Counted from the stretch's first letter, positions 28,901-40,100 are shown. The stretch: 64,000 bases of DNA from Flectonema sp. DT1601 (GCA_964019425.1 OZ025832.1:558001-622000), one strand, 5' to 3'. The notes: generated by a model from the letters alone, not told the origin. Numbers and translations: made by a program.

Positions 28901-31886
28901 ACAACTTCTAAAACACATCTGTCCAGAAATTCATTTAGATGACGATCCAGCTGCTGAATGTCCTGAAGACGATGTATTCACTCGTCCTGATGGTGATGAG
29001 TCTGACATTGAATCATCAGTCAACATTATTAATGAAACTATAAAAACTCTTTTACGAAATCATAACAAAGGTCAGCCTTACATGTTAGCATTCGACGACG
29101 TTCATTGGATAGACGACTTATCATGGTCTTTAATAAATTATATATTCGAAGAACCATTAGCATGCATAATAATAACACGTCGGATTCGGGGATACAACGA
29201 AAACAACGACGCCGATGGAATCCTTAGCAGCCCTACTTGCTCTGAAGGATTTTCAAGTAAGAGAGCGTCGTCAGTGGATGAAGACATCGGTCCAGTTCTC
29301 AAGGATGCTCAATCATTTTCAACTTCCTCATCGAGAGAACGATTCCACTTTGCAAGAGACTTTCAAGATGCTGCTAGAGGAACTGCTTACAAATTACGAA
29401 CGTTATCAAACTTTGCTCCTCTAAACCAACAACAGGGAAATCCAATGCCACAGACCCCCTGTAGCAAGGATGGATCTACTCACACACCAACTCAAATGCA
29501 GCCACTTTTTCTATTGTCTTCTTTAGAGAAGGATTCGTGTCTTACTTTTTACCGAATGTTATTAGGAGTCAGAAATATTGAACGAAGCGTCTTTGAATTC
29601 GCATTTAACCGTTCCAGAGGTAATCCTGGTATAGCTGAAAGGTTATTCGTGGCTTTGAAAGATGAAAAAGCTCTGTTGGTTCTAAGTGAGAGTCAGGTAG
29701 CTGAGTTCGCACCGACTTCACAATCAAAAGACTTTGATATGATGGTACCTCACGACATTGAGGCAATGATTGTATCACTTGTTGACAAGCTTCCTTATTA
29801 CTCTCAGTCGTTGTTGAAGATTATGGCTGTTGTTGGAATGAGTTTCTCACGGAGTCTAATCTCGAATCTCTCAGACTTGTCTGAGATGAAGCTTACTGAG
29901 TTACTTGAGTTGTTGGTCTCGTTGAATATTTTAAATTATAATGTGATTACTCAAATATATTGTTTTCAAATGTCACTACTAAGAGATTGTCTCTACCAAC
30001 GAATCTTAATACATCAAAGAAGAATGTATCACGGTCAAGTTGCTAAAGTTCTTGAAGCAACGTCAACAGTATCAGATGCCACACTTGCTGATCACTTAAT
30101 GAAATCTGGTGATGAACGTGCTATTCTCTATTTGGATAGCGCTCTCAGAAATGATATCGAAAGTAAGAAATGGGCGAATGCCGCTACTTTAGTACAGCAA
30201 ATTATCAACTGCAGTGCTAATGATATGGAAGCAGCAAAGGGTGGTCCACCCCGACCTCAACATACTCAATGGACGCGTTTATTAGGAGTATCACACATGC
30301 ATAGTGGTGCTCATACTGCTGCATTGAATGCCCTCGCATCATACCGAGACTGTCTTGGTGAGCCGTCTCCTTCAGAGTTGTTGAACATGCATCGTTCTCC
30401 GTTGTATTATATAAAGTGTGCGTTGTCTGCGATGAAGGACTTCATTAAGTCTCCTTGCAAGTCAATACCCACTACTGAAGAGTTATTATTATTGAGAGAG
30501 AGAATGTTATATTACAGTTGGTGGTTACAAATTGAACTAAACAGCTGTGGATCAGCTCAAACTGTTGAAATTGCTTGTAAAACAGGTCTAAAATGGTGTG
30601 ACAAAGTCTTAGAAGCAACCAACGCAACTGCAGCATCACATGTAAGAAACGACTCTGAAGGAACAAGTGAAGATCCGTTGACATCTCCTGGTAAGCCATC
30701 CGAAGTATGGGTGCAAATCCAAAGTGAACTACCTACGTCTCAATGCAGACAAGAGATTAGTGTTCATAGAGCAAATTTTAATTATATGTTGGCATACCTT
30801 CAGTTCTGTTCTGGAAATGCTGTTAAGGGAACTCAAATATTTCAAGAGACCCTTCAAAACAGTAAAAACGGAAAGCCCTCGAGAAGTAACATCTACTCGA
30901 ACCTCTATCTAAGTAACAGCACGTCAACTTCTTATATGATGTGTCTTTCAATGAGACCCGAGTTGGGTAGTCTTTTATCTAATTCATCGATCGCAGTTGA
31001 ATCGAGTGGACAGGTAGCAGTTGTTCAAATGCAAGAATTAATATCTGTTGCTGACACCAATCAAGATTGTTATTTTCATCATTACGGACTCGCATTACAA
31101 GTTGTGATGGAAATTCATTGTGGACGATTGAAAGAAGCTTTAGCAGCAACAGGACAGCTACGACAATCGACAAGTGGCAGAAATGGAAAATGGAAAGATG
31201 TTCGATTTCACCTGTACAGTTTGGCGTTAGGTTGTCTGATTGTTCATCAGTTAGATAGCCAGGCGCTGACTGATCCTCGTGAACGTATTGAAACGGTACT
31301 TCATTGTTATGAACTCGATAAATCACATATATCTGATCCTGTCTTAGCGTTACTCTTGTCAACTGCTGTTGCTTTGAGTCTTTGCAGAGAACGCGATGCT
31401 CTGAGAGCAGCAAAGATACTTGAATACCCTCTTAATGTCATGGATGAAATTGAAAATGCTGAAGTGATATCTCCATTTCACTTGCTAGCGATACCAAGCG
31501 TCTTGGAAGTACTTATTGCAAAGGCGAGGTTAGATCCTGAACCTGAAGACTCGGATAAAATAAATTTAGTTATCGAGAAATACGGGAAGATTACTGATGC
31601 GTTTCCAGTTGCTAGGGGTCGTTACTTTTATTGGTTGGGTGTTATTCACAGGGATCAAGATAGAACCGATGAGGCATTATGCGCATGGGAATGCGCAATC
31701 AACTCTGCAGAAGATTACGAGAATGAATTCGAAGTCGCTTTGGCAAAATACGAAACAGCCACACTGCCAGAGACATCGAACGAACTCAGATCTCGCTATC
31801 TACGTGAGGCAAAGGAAGTCTTTGCCAAATCAGTCGGTCAAGTTGGAAGCTCAGAATTTGAAGAGTTTGGTCCTCAGCTTGGATAA
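25989..31886 (+). CDS. ADCY10: Soluble-type adenylyl cyclase, ADCY10-like
   Basis: A 1965-aa protein with the full architecture of bicarbonate-type soluble adenylyl cyclase: two class III cyclase domains, an AAA/STAND-type ATPase, and a long helical TPR-like tail. C1 (about 125-330) has YVDVAGFT (D134) and QFSGDAVMAVW (D183), so both metal-binding Asp are present. C2 (about 385-575) has EYTILGDGVNLAARLM with transition-state Asn and Arg. A Ser-rich linker (about 580-880) follows. The Walker A motif GEAGIGKS lies near 900, Walker B-like LAFDDVHWIDD near 1034. The enzyme makes cAMP from ATP in the cytosol. From memory, human sAC uses a Lys before FAGDA and an Arg in VDDVRLAQN for bicarbonate; the aligned positions here are Gln and Gly, so bicarbonate sensing may be lost. 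The linker makes it longer than human sAC (about 1610 aa). Confidence 0.93.
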   Translation: MSENMIAQEDPSSLQLPMSDSFKAKGRNLPSLLTRHEPSFSSAEECLVADLHPSPRLPMKGGSSSTLDDGIERNDTGVTTYTKGGRNRRRYQFDSLSPEDIQTFLPITLSQQLYETPSLEYQLRSEHALILYVDVAGFTSIMEKFNKVEQGAERMGHELNQTFTLILDVVNRYGGDVVQFSGDAVMAVWKLPEYDDNMCKKTRKQVKGITGLAAKCAAETLLSSRTIRIGQEDVDFELHVGLAAGPVDIAVIGSRSRWKFLLLGETVAEAGSAANIAKGGNVVTTGHTIKISRGLISGTAIESNEESIEVNGEPTYHLITKVGRVPKGAVSLRPTLERPPTISKMQMFVPQLVLHLLADMTRQVEASPTSGKPRNGQPPLTAGEMRIVSSIFLKINFSHTPVKADDLNFVYLSIEKSLHKTGGVCNKLLFDDKGLVCLCVYGLPGFSEEDDAVRSISFAKTIYDKLTSKGIQISVGITRSRAYCGICGSNWRREYTILGDGVNLAARLMSEGNCLRDQDIGDGYRVLVDDVTRESCLATHEFSDSARINVKGKEISVRVYQLTAAIPGSGRSGSGSVASVVRASPSLRRVDSTVSRQSSLRSSLSRSSSELLMPQSPQSVCSGGSRSRASSGITVVTPLAKALRAVTRVSLDDDRRVSDSDNSGDESNHSAHIFPCTTLQGQILVLGRNEEMKAISQSIERLVELQSRLPANRRRRKRPALQETGEDGQQMAHRVSSQRSMRSIRSIPATPKQEQKNINNSLAATIDTDVEKSLRTDDLNPENPRPPSPMDIEQQAGIPPTDSFYARSSVGKAIQQSPLIPKNETFEAIHTSSHDSEEDLEIERQDSGRLAPPLPPPVVPIGKTSSPSAQSLPMALARRRTNTLTSIDFVNQARPKCILIQGEAGIGKSHLLHKALEQARDKSIAGHFIAGSPIGRNKPYGALSSLIQRLIDKRGIDQVIDGVKPLGLYQKQLLKHICPEIHLDDDPAAECPEDDVFTRPDGDESDIESSVNIINETIKTLLRNHNKGQPYMLAFDDVHWIDDLSWSLINYIFEEPLACIIITRRIRGYNENNDADGILSSPTCSEGFSSKRASSVDEDIGPVLKDAQSFSTSSSRERFHFARDFQDAARGTAYKLRTLSNFAPLNQQQGNPMPQTPCSKDGSTHTPTQMQPLFLLSSLEKDSCLTFYRMLLGVRNIERSVFEFAFNRSRGNPGIAERLFVALKDEKALLVLSESQVAEFAPTSQSKDFDMMVPHDIEAMIVSLVDKLPYYSQSLLKIMAVVGMSFSRSLISNLSDLSEMKLTELLELLVSLNILNYNVITQIYCFQMSLLRDCLYQRILIHQRRMYHGQVAKVLEATSTVSDATLADHLMKSGDERAILYLDSALRNDIESKKWANAATLVQQIINCSANDMEAAKGGPPRPQHTQWTRLLGVSHMHSGAHTAALNALASYRDCLGEPSPSELLNMHRSPLYYIKCALSAMKDFIKSPCKSIPTTEELLLLRERMLYYSWWLQIELNSCGSAQTVEIACKTGLKWCDKVLEATNATAASHVRNDSEGTSEDPLTSPGKPSEVWVQIQSELPTSQCRQEISVHRANFNYMLAYLQFCSGNAVKGTQIFQETLQNSKNGKPSRSNIYSNLYLSNSTSTSYMMCLSMRPELGSLLSNSSIAVESSGQVAVVQMQELISVADTNQDCYFHHYGLALQVVMEIHCGRLKEALAATGQLRQSTSGRNGKWKDVRFHLYSLALGCLIVHQLDSQALTDPRERIETVLHCYELDKSHISDPVLALLLSTAVALSLCRERDALRAAKILEYPLNVMDEIENAEVISPFHLLAIPSVLEVLIAKARLDPEPEDSDKINLVIEKYGKITDAFPVARGRYFYWLGVIHRDQDRTDEALCAWECAINSAEDYENEFEVALAKYETATLPETSNELRSRYLREAKEVFAKSVGQVGSSEFEEFGPQLG

Positions 31887-33179
31887 ATATTAATACCAAA
31901 GCTTAATGTGTTATTGTGTTGAAGATGCGGTTTTTTTTTTTTTTTTTTTTTTTCTTGTTAAGTTACTGCTTCAGGAGTCAGGAGGGGGGGTGCACACAAA
32001 AACGTGCTATTATTTCAACTATCTCTGGTTATGAAATTTTAAAGAAAAACTTAATCTTTCTAAAATAAATTACTCTGGGTGGGTTGGCCTGCCTTGCAAA
32101 ATCTCTCACCCCACACGTTAATGCCACCACAAAAAAAAAAAAAAAGAACAATCGAAAAAATTAACTACCCTTCAGACTTGCTATCTGGAGTGATTGGCTA
32201 GTTAAAAAGGCTATATTAAGCGATACCATTACATCACTATAGTACAATATATAATTTGTATTTTACAAAAAAAAAAAAAATCAAGTAAATTAACCCCGCT
32301 TAATTGCGTCCGCAACTGGAAATTTAAATTTCCATGTTTATTTTTTTTTTATTTTCCTCATTTGCTCCCTCTGTTTTTTTTTTTGACTTTCCAGTGAATA
32401 CCATGACTAAATTTTTTTAAAAAAAAAAAAAAAAAAAACCTTGGTAGACATAGAGGAAAAAAAAGGTTTAATATAGTTATGTTAACAGGAAAGTTTTTTT
32501 TTTAATTATTTCGTTTTGTGAGATTATCTACTTTGTTTTATTTTATTCTAAAGTCCCTGTGATGTCGATAATCGAAAAAGAAAAAAAAAAAAAAAGAATC
32601 GTGTCTGTCGTCGTGACTTGATACGGTTGCTTACATTCCCAGCCCTAGAATGCTGCGGTGCGTGATCCCACTTTTGTAAGCACCGAAAATTATATTTATA
32701 GTTATTCAGTTTTTGTTTTGAAAAATTCTGTTTTTTTTTTTTTTTTTTTTTTTAAATTTAAAAAAATTGTTTCTTACAACAACAAAAAGAATGAAAAAAA
32801 AAATAAAGTTATGTTTTCTCGGTGCATTTTCTGTTCTCCGAAGGAAATCTGTTATATATATTCCCTCACGGCTTCTTTAATTTCACTGTATCTTTAGCAG
32901 ATTGTTAAAAAATCGTTACGTTATGATACAATACAGTTTGTTCTTTGCGAAGTCAAAGACAGTAATCCCTCCAACCAGACTGACCTTTTACAATGTGTCT
33001 TTTTTGTTAATTTTAAAAAAAAAAAAAAAAATCCTTAATCCTGTACTGAAATCAAGCATAAAGCATCAGAAGAGGAAAAGGAGCAGTAGTCACGTTGTTT
33101 TAAGAAGTCATGATCTTTATTTTTTTATTTACATTTAACAAGTATTGTAAGAACGAAAAAAAAAGAATGTTGGGCAGCA

Positions 33180-33241
33180 CACGTAAACCTCCTTTAGCTT
33201 TATCAGTTTAAGTCGGTTTAGTCGGTTTTCGTGACACAAAC
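33180..33241 (+). repeat. Dispersed repeat A, diverged copy
   Basis: CACGTAAAC then CTTTAGCTTTATCAGTTTAA and GTCGG..TTTTCGTGACACAAAC match the copies at 20293, 43887 and 47918. The upstream AAGTATTGTAAGAACGA (33141 on) is also shared with the two latter copies, so the element may begin there. Confidence 0.6.
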
Positions 33242-33345
33242 AAATAAGACTTACACTAACGGCTTTTATTACGGAACGCCTTGTTAAGTGTTGGTTTTAT
33301 CTTTTTTTGTTTTTGTTTTTGTACCGATGAAGGAGGAGAAGAAAA

Positions 33346-33478
33346 AACCATTCAGATTAAGAGCCGTTTTATTTATTATGTCAAAAAAGTGTTTTCTATT
33401 TTTTTTTTCCCCTCTGCGTGTTCGTTATTTACTGTTTTGCGATCAGTAAAATATAAGGCTTCTTTAACTGAATAGGTT
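33346..33478 (+). mobile_element. Short TIR element (MITE-like), copy 2
   Basis: The left end AACCATTCAGATTAAG and right end CTTCTTTAACTGAATAGGTT are imperfect inverted repeats. The body carries GAGCCGTTTTATTTATTATG and GCGATCAGTAAAATATAAGG, as in the 52-kb copies. It is preceded by GAAGGAGGAGAAG, which corresponds to the GAAGTCGGAGAA motif elsewhere, and followed by a T run. Confidence 0.65.
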
Positions 33479-34400
33479 TTTTTTTTTTTTCATTTTGTTT
33501 GTTGTTGAGGATAATAAAAAATATAGAAATATCAGTTTTCTATCAGATTGCAAAAATAGAATTTGTTAAATAATTGGTTTTTTTTTTTTTTTTAAGCTGG
33601 CCATTGGCTCTCTACTACCCCGTTAGTTGTTTTTCTCGGGGTTTGGGGGAACAGACTCATTCGTGTCTCTGCTTTCCTCATAGGAAAAAAACTCATCCAG
33701 TTCGATTCCGACTTGCGTTGGCCTTGCTCTCTTCGCCCTTGCATACTAATTATAGTTGATTCGGTGTTACCTGATCTAATCTTACATTTTATGAGAAGAA
33801 CGTTAGCGTAGTTGGTTAGGATAAACGCTTTTTTTCATTGACTTCGGAGGGGGTCAGTTTAGTTAAAAAAAATACCAAAAAAAAAAAAACCAAAACCAAA
33901 AATAGAAAATAACTTCAGTGGAGTTGACATCTGTCGACTACAATCTTTTTTTTTTTTTCCCTCTAATTTTTTTAGCAAAGAAAAAAAAAAAAAAATCCCT
34001 CTAGCAAAGGTTGCATTGTAAGCGACCCGTCCTGCTTGTTCTATTCTTGCGAAACCTCCTTCTGTTATGCTCCTCTCTTTTTTTTGGTTTGTTTTTTTTC
34101 TCTACAGTTTTTTTTTTTTTTTGTGCAACCATTTCTCTGATGACAAAAAGAGATTGCGAGAAGATCATGGTGCCTTTTCAACTTTTTTTTTTTTTTTTTT
34201 TTGTTTGTTGTTGTTGTGTGTTAGTTAGGCAACTTAGTGCGATCACCTCTATATCTTTTTTATTTTATTTTTTATTTGTGTTATCATCGTAGTTATGGTT
34301 TATGTTATTGACAGTCTGTAGTTTGCTGTATCAGCGATATGCAATGTAATGGGCTTACTGATCTATATGTGTCCCATGCCTAAGTAAAGTACCAGTAAGT

Positions 34401-34472
34401 AGGGGTTGTCCAAGCAATATAGTAGGCAGTAGTCCAGGACTACTACCCCCCTATATTGGGCACACCCCCCCT
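34401..34472. repeat. Long imperfect hairpin
   Basis: A 72-nt near-palindrome is centred at 34436. The inner arms AGTAGTCC/GGACTACT are perfect, with a one-base centre. Further out, CAATATAG pairs with CTATATTG, and the ends AGGGG..CC pair with GGGC..CCCCCT. It could be a small foldback element or an RNA precursor. No other copy seen. Confidence 0.5.
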
Positions 34473-34644
34473 ATGTATGTTAAATGCGCGGAGTCCACTA
34501 GATCCAATTATGCGTGATTTTGCATAGTTGCTTTCGAGAAACCTGTGTGCGCGTAAAAACAAAAAAAAAAAGCTATATATACCAATAAACATCTTATCCC
34601 AGCGTCTATATAGAAAAATTGAAATTAAAAAAAAAATGTGATCG

Positions 34645-34682
<38 letters not shown>

Positions 34683-36107
34683 CCTTCCTAATACTGAGTT
34701 AAATCATTTTATTTTGCGGAAAAAAAAAAAAAAAAATCATTCCAAAAAAAACTCGAAGAATGAAAAAAAGTGCAGCGATGCAGGTTCAATTTTCTATATA
34801 AAGTAAGTATCACTTTGTTAATATCTTCTGTTTTCTTTTTCCCTTCCTTCCTTCATTCCTTCATGGGAACTTCTCCCGAGAAAAAAAAGTATTTGCTATG
34901 GTCTAACAACCTTGACTTACCATAGATATTTTCAGTAAGGTTTTTCTTTATCAATTGTTGGGGGGGGGTTTTTTTTTCTTTTTTGTTGTTGTTGTTGTTT
35001 GCTGAGTCTGACTGTAGAAGATTTCAGTAATAATTATCGACGAGTTATCAACGTGCTCATTATTTATGTTGTATTTGTCAGAATTATTGGATATTTTTAT
35101 TTCATTTATTTTATTCTTTGAAGTTTGGTTTTGTTTTTTTGCTTTTTTTTTCTTTATTGCTGTGTGTTGATCTCGCTTCTTGCGTCCTTCCTTGGTCATT
35201 TATTTATTTATTCCACGTTGTGGAACGATAGTCCCTGCTGATGATATACAACGGCATCGAATGTAGTTTTCTTTTTTTTTTTTTTTCTTCCCACCGATAC
35301 GACATGATTAAAGTTACTTATAAGTTCTTGAAGAAGGCCTTTTGTGTTTACTACATGGACGCGCGATTAGATAATGTTGCCGTTGGTATCCCTGGGGGGG
35401 GGAGAGGGGGATTTTCCTCCTCCCTCTCAAAATGAAAAAAAATAAATAAATAATACCAGCGGAAATACTGTATAGTGTGAATTTCTAAACAGAGAAAGTA
35501 AGAGCGAATACCACAATTCCGGACATTTCTCAGAAATCAGACAAAAAAGTAATGGCGCCCAACATAGTAGACTTGTTGACTTAGTTGCCGTAGTTTTTTT
35601 TTCTTTTTTTCTTTTTTTGTTATTAAAAAGATTTTTTGTCGTCATAATTTAAAAAAAAATCTGGTTTTTTTCTTCTCCACTGTATTCTTCTTCCTAAACT
35701 AAATTCCCAGACATAAGCCCTGATCGGAAGAAAAAAGGCTTGAGCTCGGCAGGTGCGATTATTCTATGCGCGATCATGCTCCTACCAAAAAAAAAAAAAA
35801 AAAAAAAAAAGAAAAAAAACACTATAAACGAAACATATATTGCTACTAGAGATAGTTTGCGTTGTCGTGTGTTGCACTAGAAGAAGGAAAAAAAAAAAAA
35901 AAAAATGAATAAATAAAAATAAAAGAGTCATTCAAAAGTTATATTCTTGCAAAGAGTGACCTTGAATTATTGAAAATTAGTCGTTGTAGTAAAAACTACG
36001 CAAAAATTTATAACTATTAGTTACTGTAAAAAGAAAATCCCTTTTTTTTTTTTTTTTTTTCCACAGCTGTGGTTGGGTATAATATTAATAAGAAAACAAA
36101 ACACAAA

Positions 36108-36821
36108 ATGGGAGACGAAAGCATATTCCAAAACAAGAGCGGATCGTTCCTAGAATCGATTGAGGCTTTAGGAAAATTATCAGCTGCAAGACTAACAGGC
36201 TATTGTTGTCGTGTTCTTGAACACTTAGCAGGCGATGACTCAGGAAGCCCATTCACTGAACAGGAAGAAGTATCAATGGCAAAGAAACTAAAAGTGGAGA
36301 ACACGAGAGTATGTAGCAACTTTCTCTTCCAAAGCAAATTTACTCTCCCCTTTTTAGTATATTTCCCCTGTTTTTGAGACGTTAGTTAACATAAATATAA
36401 ATATAAAAAACAGGGAGTAACTGATGCCGCGACTTATATATTTCAGCAGTTTGCCTACCACAATGTTGGTAAGGAATTGTTATATAATGAATTAACCTCT
36501 TTAGGTTTCAAAGAAGAATCTATTGCTGCTATTGTTGAGGCGTGGTCTACATCCAGTCGAGAATTCTTAAATAAAATTCGCTCTCATACTTTGGGAGGTC
36601 CTCTCGTGTTAACTAACGTCACGTATGACAGTCAGTTGGAGGTAGCTGACGCTGAAACTGGTCCATCACATGTACCAAATTCTGTATTGCAGTTGCATTT
36701 ATCGGAAGATGGTGTAGCGAAAGAAAATGTTACTGTAAGTCTTAACCATGATGAGTTATATAAATTGTTTAAAAATATTGATTCTATTCAAGAACAAATA
36801 GACGGAATCGCTGGACGTTAA
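36108..36821 (+). CDS. COMMD10: COMMD10 homologue, one intron
   Basis: Exon 1 is 36108-36308, the intron 36309-36446 (GTATGT..TTTCAG), and exon 2 36447-36821. The joined frame gives 191 aa. The protein matches COMMD10 rather than other COMMD members: FTEQEEVSMAKKL early, then FAYHNVGKELLYNEL (animal COMMD10 has a YHNV at this point), LGFKEESIAAIVEAW, and a C-terminal COMM domain ending DELYKLFKNIDSIQEQIDGI. COMMD proteins form the ten-subunit ring of the Commander complex, which works with Retriever and the CCC module in endosomal recycling. The intron is phase 0, and the acceptor TTTCAGCAG offers two AGs, so one Gln may be optional. The ATG lies 41 nt after CCACAG. Confidence 0.9.
36309..36446 (+). 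other. Spliceosomal intron of COMMD10 gene
   Basis: A 138-nt intron with GTATGT donor and TTTCAG acceptor. Removing it restores a continuous COMMD10 reading frame across the FAYHNV motif. A second AG, three bases on (36449), is in frame and would drop one Gln codon. Confidence 0.85.
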
Positions 36822-37115
36822 GACATTTTTAGTGAGTATTGGCAACTTACCAATTCTAAGACAACTTTGTTGACGGTAGTGTTCATCCCGAGTGTCTCGT
36901 AGTTGTTATTGTTTGCTCGTTTGGTTTGTGTGTTTTTTGAACTAGTAGCTTAACTGTTAAGAAGTCGGTTTACCTTTTTTTTTTTTCCACACAGATCTCA
37001 CATGAATTCTATTCACTTTTTTTTTTTTTTTTTGTTTTATAAATTTTTTGTTAGCACATGGATTCTGTTTATTTTTTTTTCCCCCTAATCAGAATGGACG
37101 CGCAGACAAGCGCAG

Positions 37116-40100
37116 ATGCCGTCTGACAGTCGGGTAATCGACATTTGGGTTTCGAATAACCCAAAAGATCCCGACGAAGCCCACAGGATATCATTCCCAA
37201 CTGATCAATACGTAAGCGATGTAATTAGTAAGAGTGCTGAACTGTTTCTGTTTGATGGAATCGTTCTCAGAGCTGGAATGCTTCAAATTCAACTACACGG
37301 TCATATCCTATCAAACCGAACATCAATAGAAGATATAAAAAGATATAATCCAAAGACAGACGTGTTGATCGTATCGAAAAAACAAAACAGCACACCAATA
37401 GTAACGCCTACATCAGCATCACTCGTTAGAAGAAGTTCAATTCAGGCATCACCAAGAATGAGAATATCACGTAGGCGATCAACAGCCAGTGACATGACAG
37501 ATGATGAAAGTCCTATGATGCTAATCAAAAAGGGAGCTTCATTGAAACAGGTTCCAGAATGGGCGAGAAATGCTGAAGATATCGTGATTGAAGCAGTACG
37601 TCAAAATGGTGATTCTCTGTTATTCGCATCTGAGATACTCCGTGGTGAAAAACGAGTCGTAATAGAGGCAGTTAAAAATGATGGAATGTCACTACGATTC
37701 GCTTCAAAAGAACTAAAAGACGACGACGACGTCGTAATGACTGCAGTCAGTAACTATGGAGGATCACTATCATATGCAAGCAACAGACTTAAACAAGACG
37801 AAGCTATAGTTAACAAAGCTATACTAACTGACCCAAGCTGTATACGATTCGCTGTAGGCAACAGTCACATAGAAACTGACATCAAAACAGTTACAGAAGC
37901 AGTTAAACAAAATGGAATGTCACTGCAACTTCTGTCTTCTGATTACCAAAACATGCCTTCTGTGGTACAGCAGGCGGTTATGCAAAATGGAAACGCGCTT
38001 CAATACGCAACGGATACCGTAAAGAATAATATTCAAATCGTATTATCGGCCGTGATAACAACTCCGTCATCAGTTTGTTATGCGTCGTCGACTTTACAAA
38101 ATAATCCTCTCGTTAAACTAATACTAAGTGACTCATCATACGGTGACTGGCCATTAAAATTTCATAAGTTCTACACTCTTCATAGCATTGACACCATCTG
38201 TACACTACCACACATCCTACGTCGTTATAAAGGTAAGGAAAACCTTTTGTGGATGACGTTACTTACAAAGCATGGACTTACAGAATCTGATTGGTGTCAT
38301 CCAATAAATACAATAAGAAATAACACGATCATAAGTAGTGTTATTTGTGGTTTAATTAACATACTGGTGGGAGTGTTGACTGAGCGTAGGCCTAGAAGTG
38401 AATCTGTTGGGAGTCATCAGAGAATGGCGACTAGCTTGAGTTATTTATTACCATCTCCTGCTAGTGATCCTTTAGACCTCAGTGGAGGATCTCTTTCTGG
38501 AGAGATTACAAATAATACTGTTGAAGCAAAGAGGATTCTTCGTGAAGTAGAGCAATCTTCTGTTACTACTGCTGCGTCTATGAGACGACTTTTGAAAAGT
38601 ACGATTGGAGGAGTGCCATCGCAGAATACTTCACAACAGATTCCTATTAGAGTTCAATCAGTAGACAGTGATGGGATAACATCATCGGTCACTGATGAAA
38701 ACGATAAAACGATCATTACTCACGGCGGTAGTATAACTGATCCTCAAGACTTAGTTTCCGGAACAGACTCATGTCCTAAAGTTATTGGATTGGGAAATTC
38801 TCTTACTCTATCAGACCAATCTCCAGCATCACCATCAGCTCTAATGGCTGAAAACACTGAACTCGAAGGCACTACTACTATCGCATCCACAGCAATAGAA
38901 GAAGCAATGAAACAAGTCAGAGCACATGAAAAAGCAACTCAAGAGATGGACACGTCGCTCAATGATTCTCCACTAACTGATATCGAAATTGGTATGTCAA
39001 CTATTGATAGGAAGAAGAAGCTACACGCTCTAACCGATGGTGAAGTGTCATCAGCAGATGATATAAAAAGAATGCTTCTCAGCATGGGAGCTGTTCCTAT
39101 GAGAGATGTTAAAGGAAAACAACTGTCTCCTCGAATTGATTTTTGTGCTCGGCCACTTACTCCTCGTGAACATGCTGAAGAGACAGTTGAAAGAAAAAAA
39201 CGTCGCGAGTCGAAAGTATTAAACGACTCAATCTACGCTGAGATTGAAGAAGCAAATGCGGTTCAAGCGAAGAAGCAGCTTTCGAACTTAGCGTCGTCAG
39301 ATGTTAAGAGTACGACTTCTATTAAAAAGTTATTACAATCGGCTGGTGCTCTCGCCATGACTGATAATGATATGAGAGAACTATCACCTCGTTTATCTGG
39401 ATCGTATGACAACTATGGTGCTCCTCCACCAGTTCCACATCATGAAAGGAGGAGATCATCAGTACCGTCATCGAAAATGGAAAGAAGTATTGTAATAGAA
39501 GATTTCCCTGCCGGGTCATTTCACATCGACGTTATTAGTTGCTCAACTGCCAACCATTCCGACGCTGACAGCTCTCCACGTTCTTGTCATGACTTGTCAA
39601 TGAGTAGAAGTCAACATCGTCATTCACAAGAACCATCTCAACCTCCTGACTCACCAAAACTAAGTAGCGATGAGGGAAGTCGTCCATCAGGCACTACTAC
39701 TCCTGTCATACCTCAACTCGACCTCTTTGGGATTGCAGCTACTAACGCAAACAGTAAATGTATTGTAATTGAAAGAGAGTTGAAGAAGAAGAAGAAAGAA
39801 CAGAGAGAACGTAAACAATATTTGGGTCACTCTCACTCTACGAACAGCAGCAAAGAGAGGAGGATTCTGAACGAAGCAAGAGAAGGAAAGGAATACGATG
39901 ATATCGAAACGAGTAGTGATGAAGAAGATAATCATCTTTCAAGCAGGCGATTAGAAACAACACAACCAGTGTCAGATTGCAGTGAGTTGGGAGCAACATA
40001 TTCACACGCTGCGAATTCGAATAACTTATTAGTACTCGGAGCGCATAACGAAGAGCGCAGAAAGACAGAACCTCAAATTATAACGGAGCCCATAAAGGAA

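Larger units (their letters stand above)
31887..36107. other. 4.2-kb gene-free spacer
   Basis: I see no supported protein gene. The region is dominated by T and A runs up to about 24 nt. It contains repeat A (33180-33241), a TIR element (33346-33478), a tRNA A-box-like string TAGCGTAGTTGG at 33804-33815 without a matching T arm, and a long hairpin at 34401-34472. The final part holds a T run and CCACAG (ending 36066), the acceptor-like site of the COMMD10 gene. Confidence 0.6.

Noticed and set aside
33165-33195. GGGCAGCACACGTAAAC, reminiscent of the U6 snRNA 5' region
   Set aside because: Similarity covers only about 10 nt and the rest belongs to dispersed repeat A; no U6 core sequence follows.
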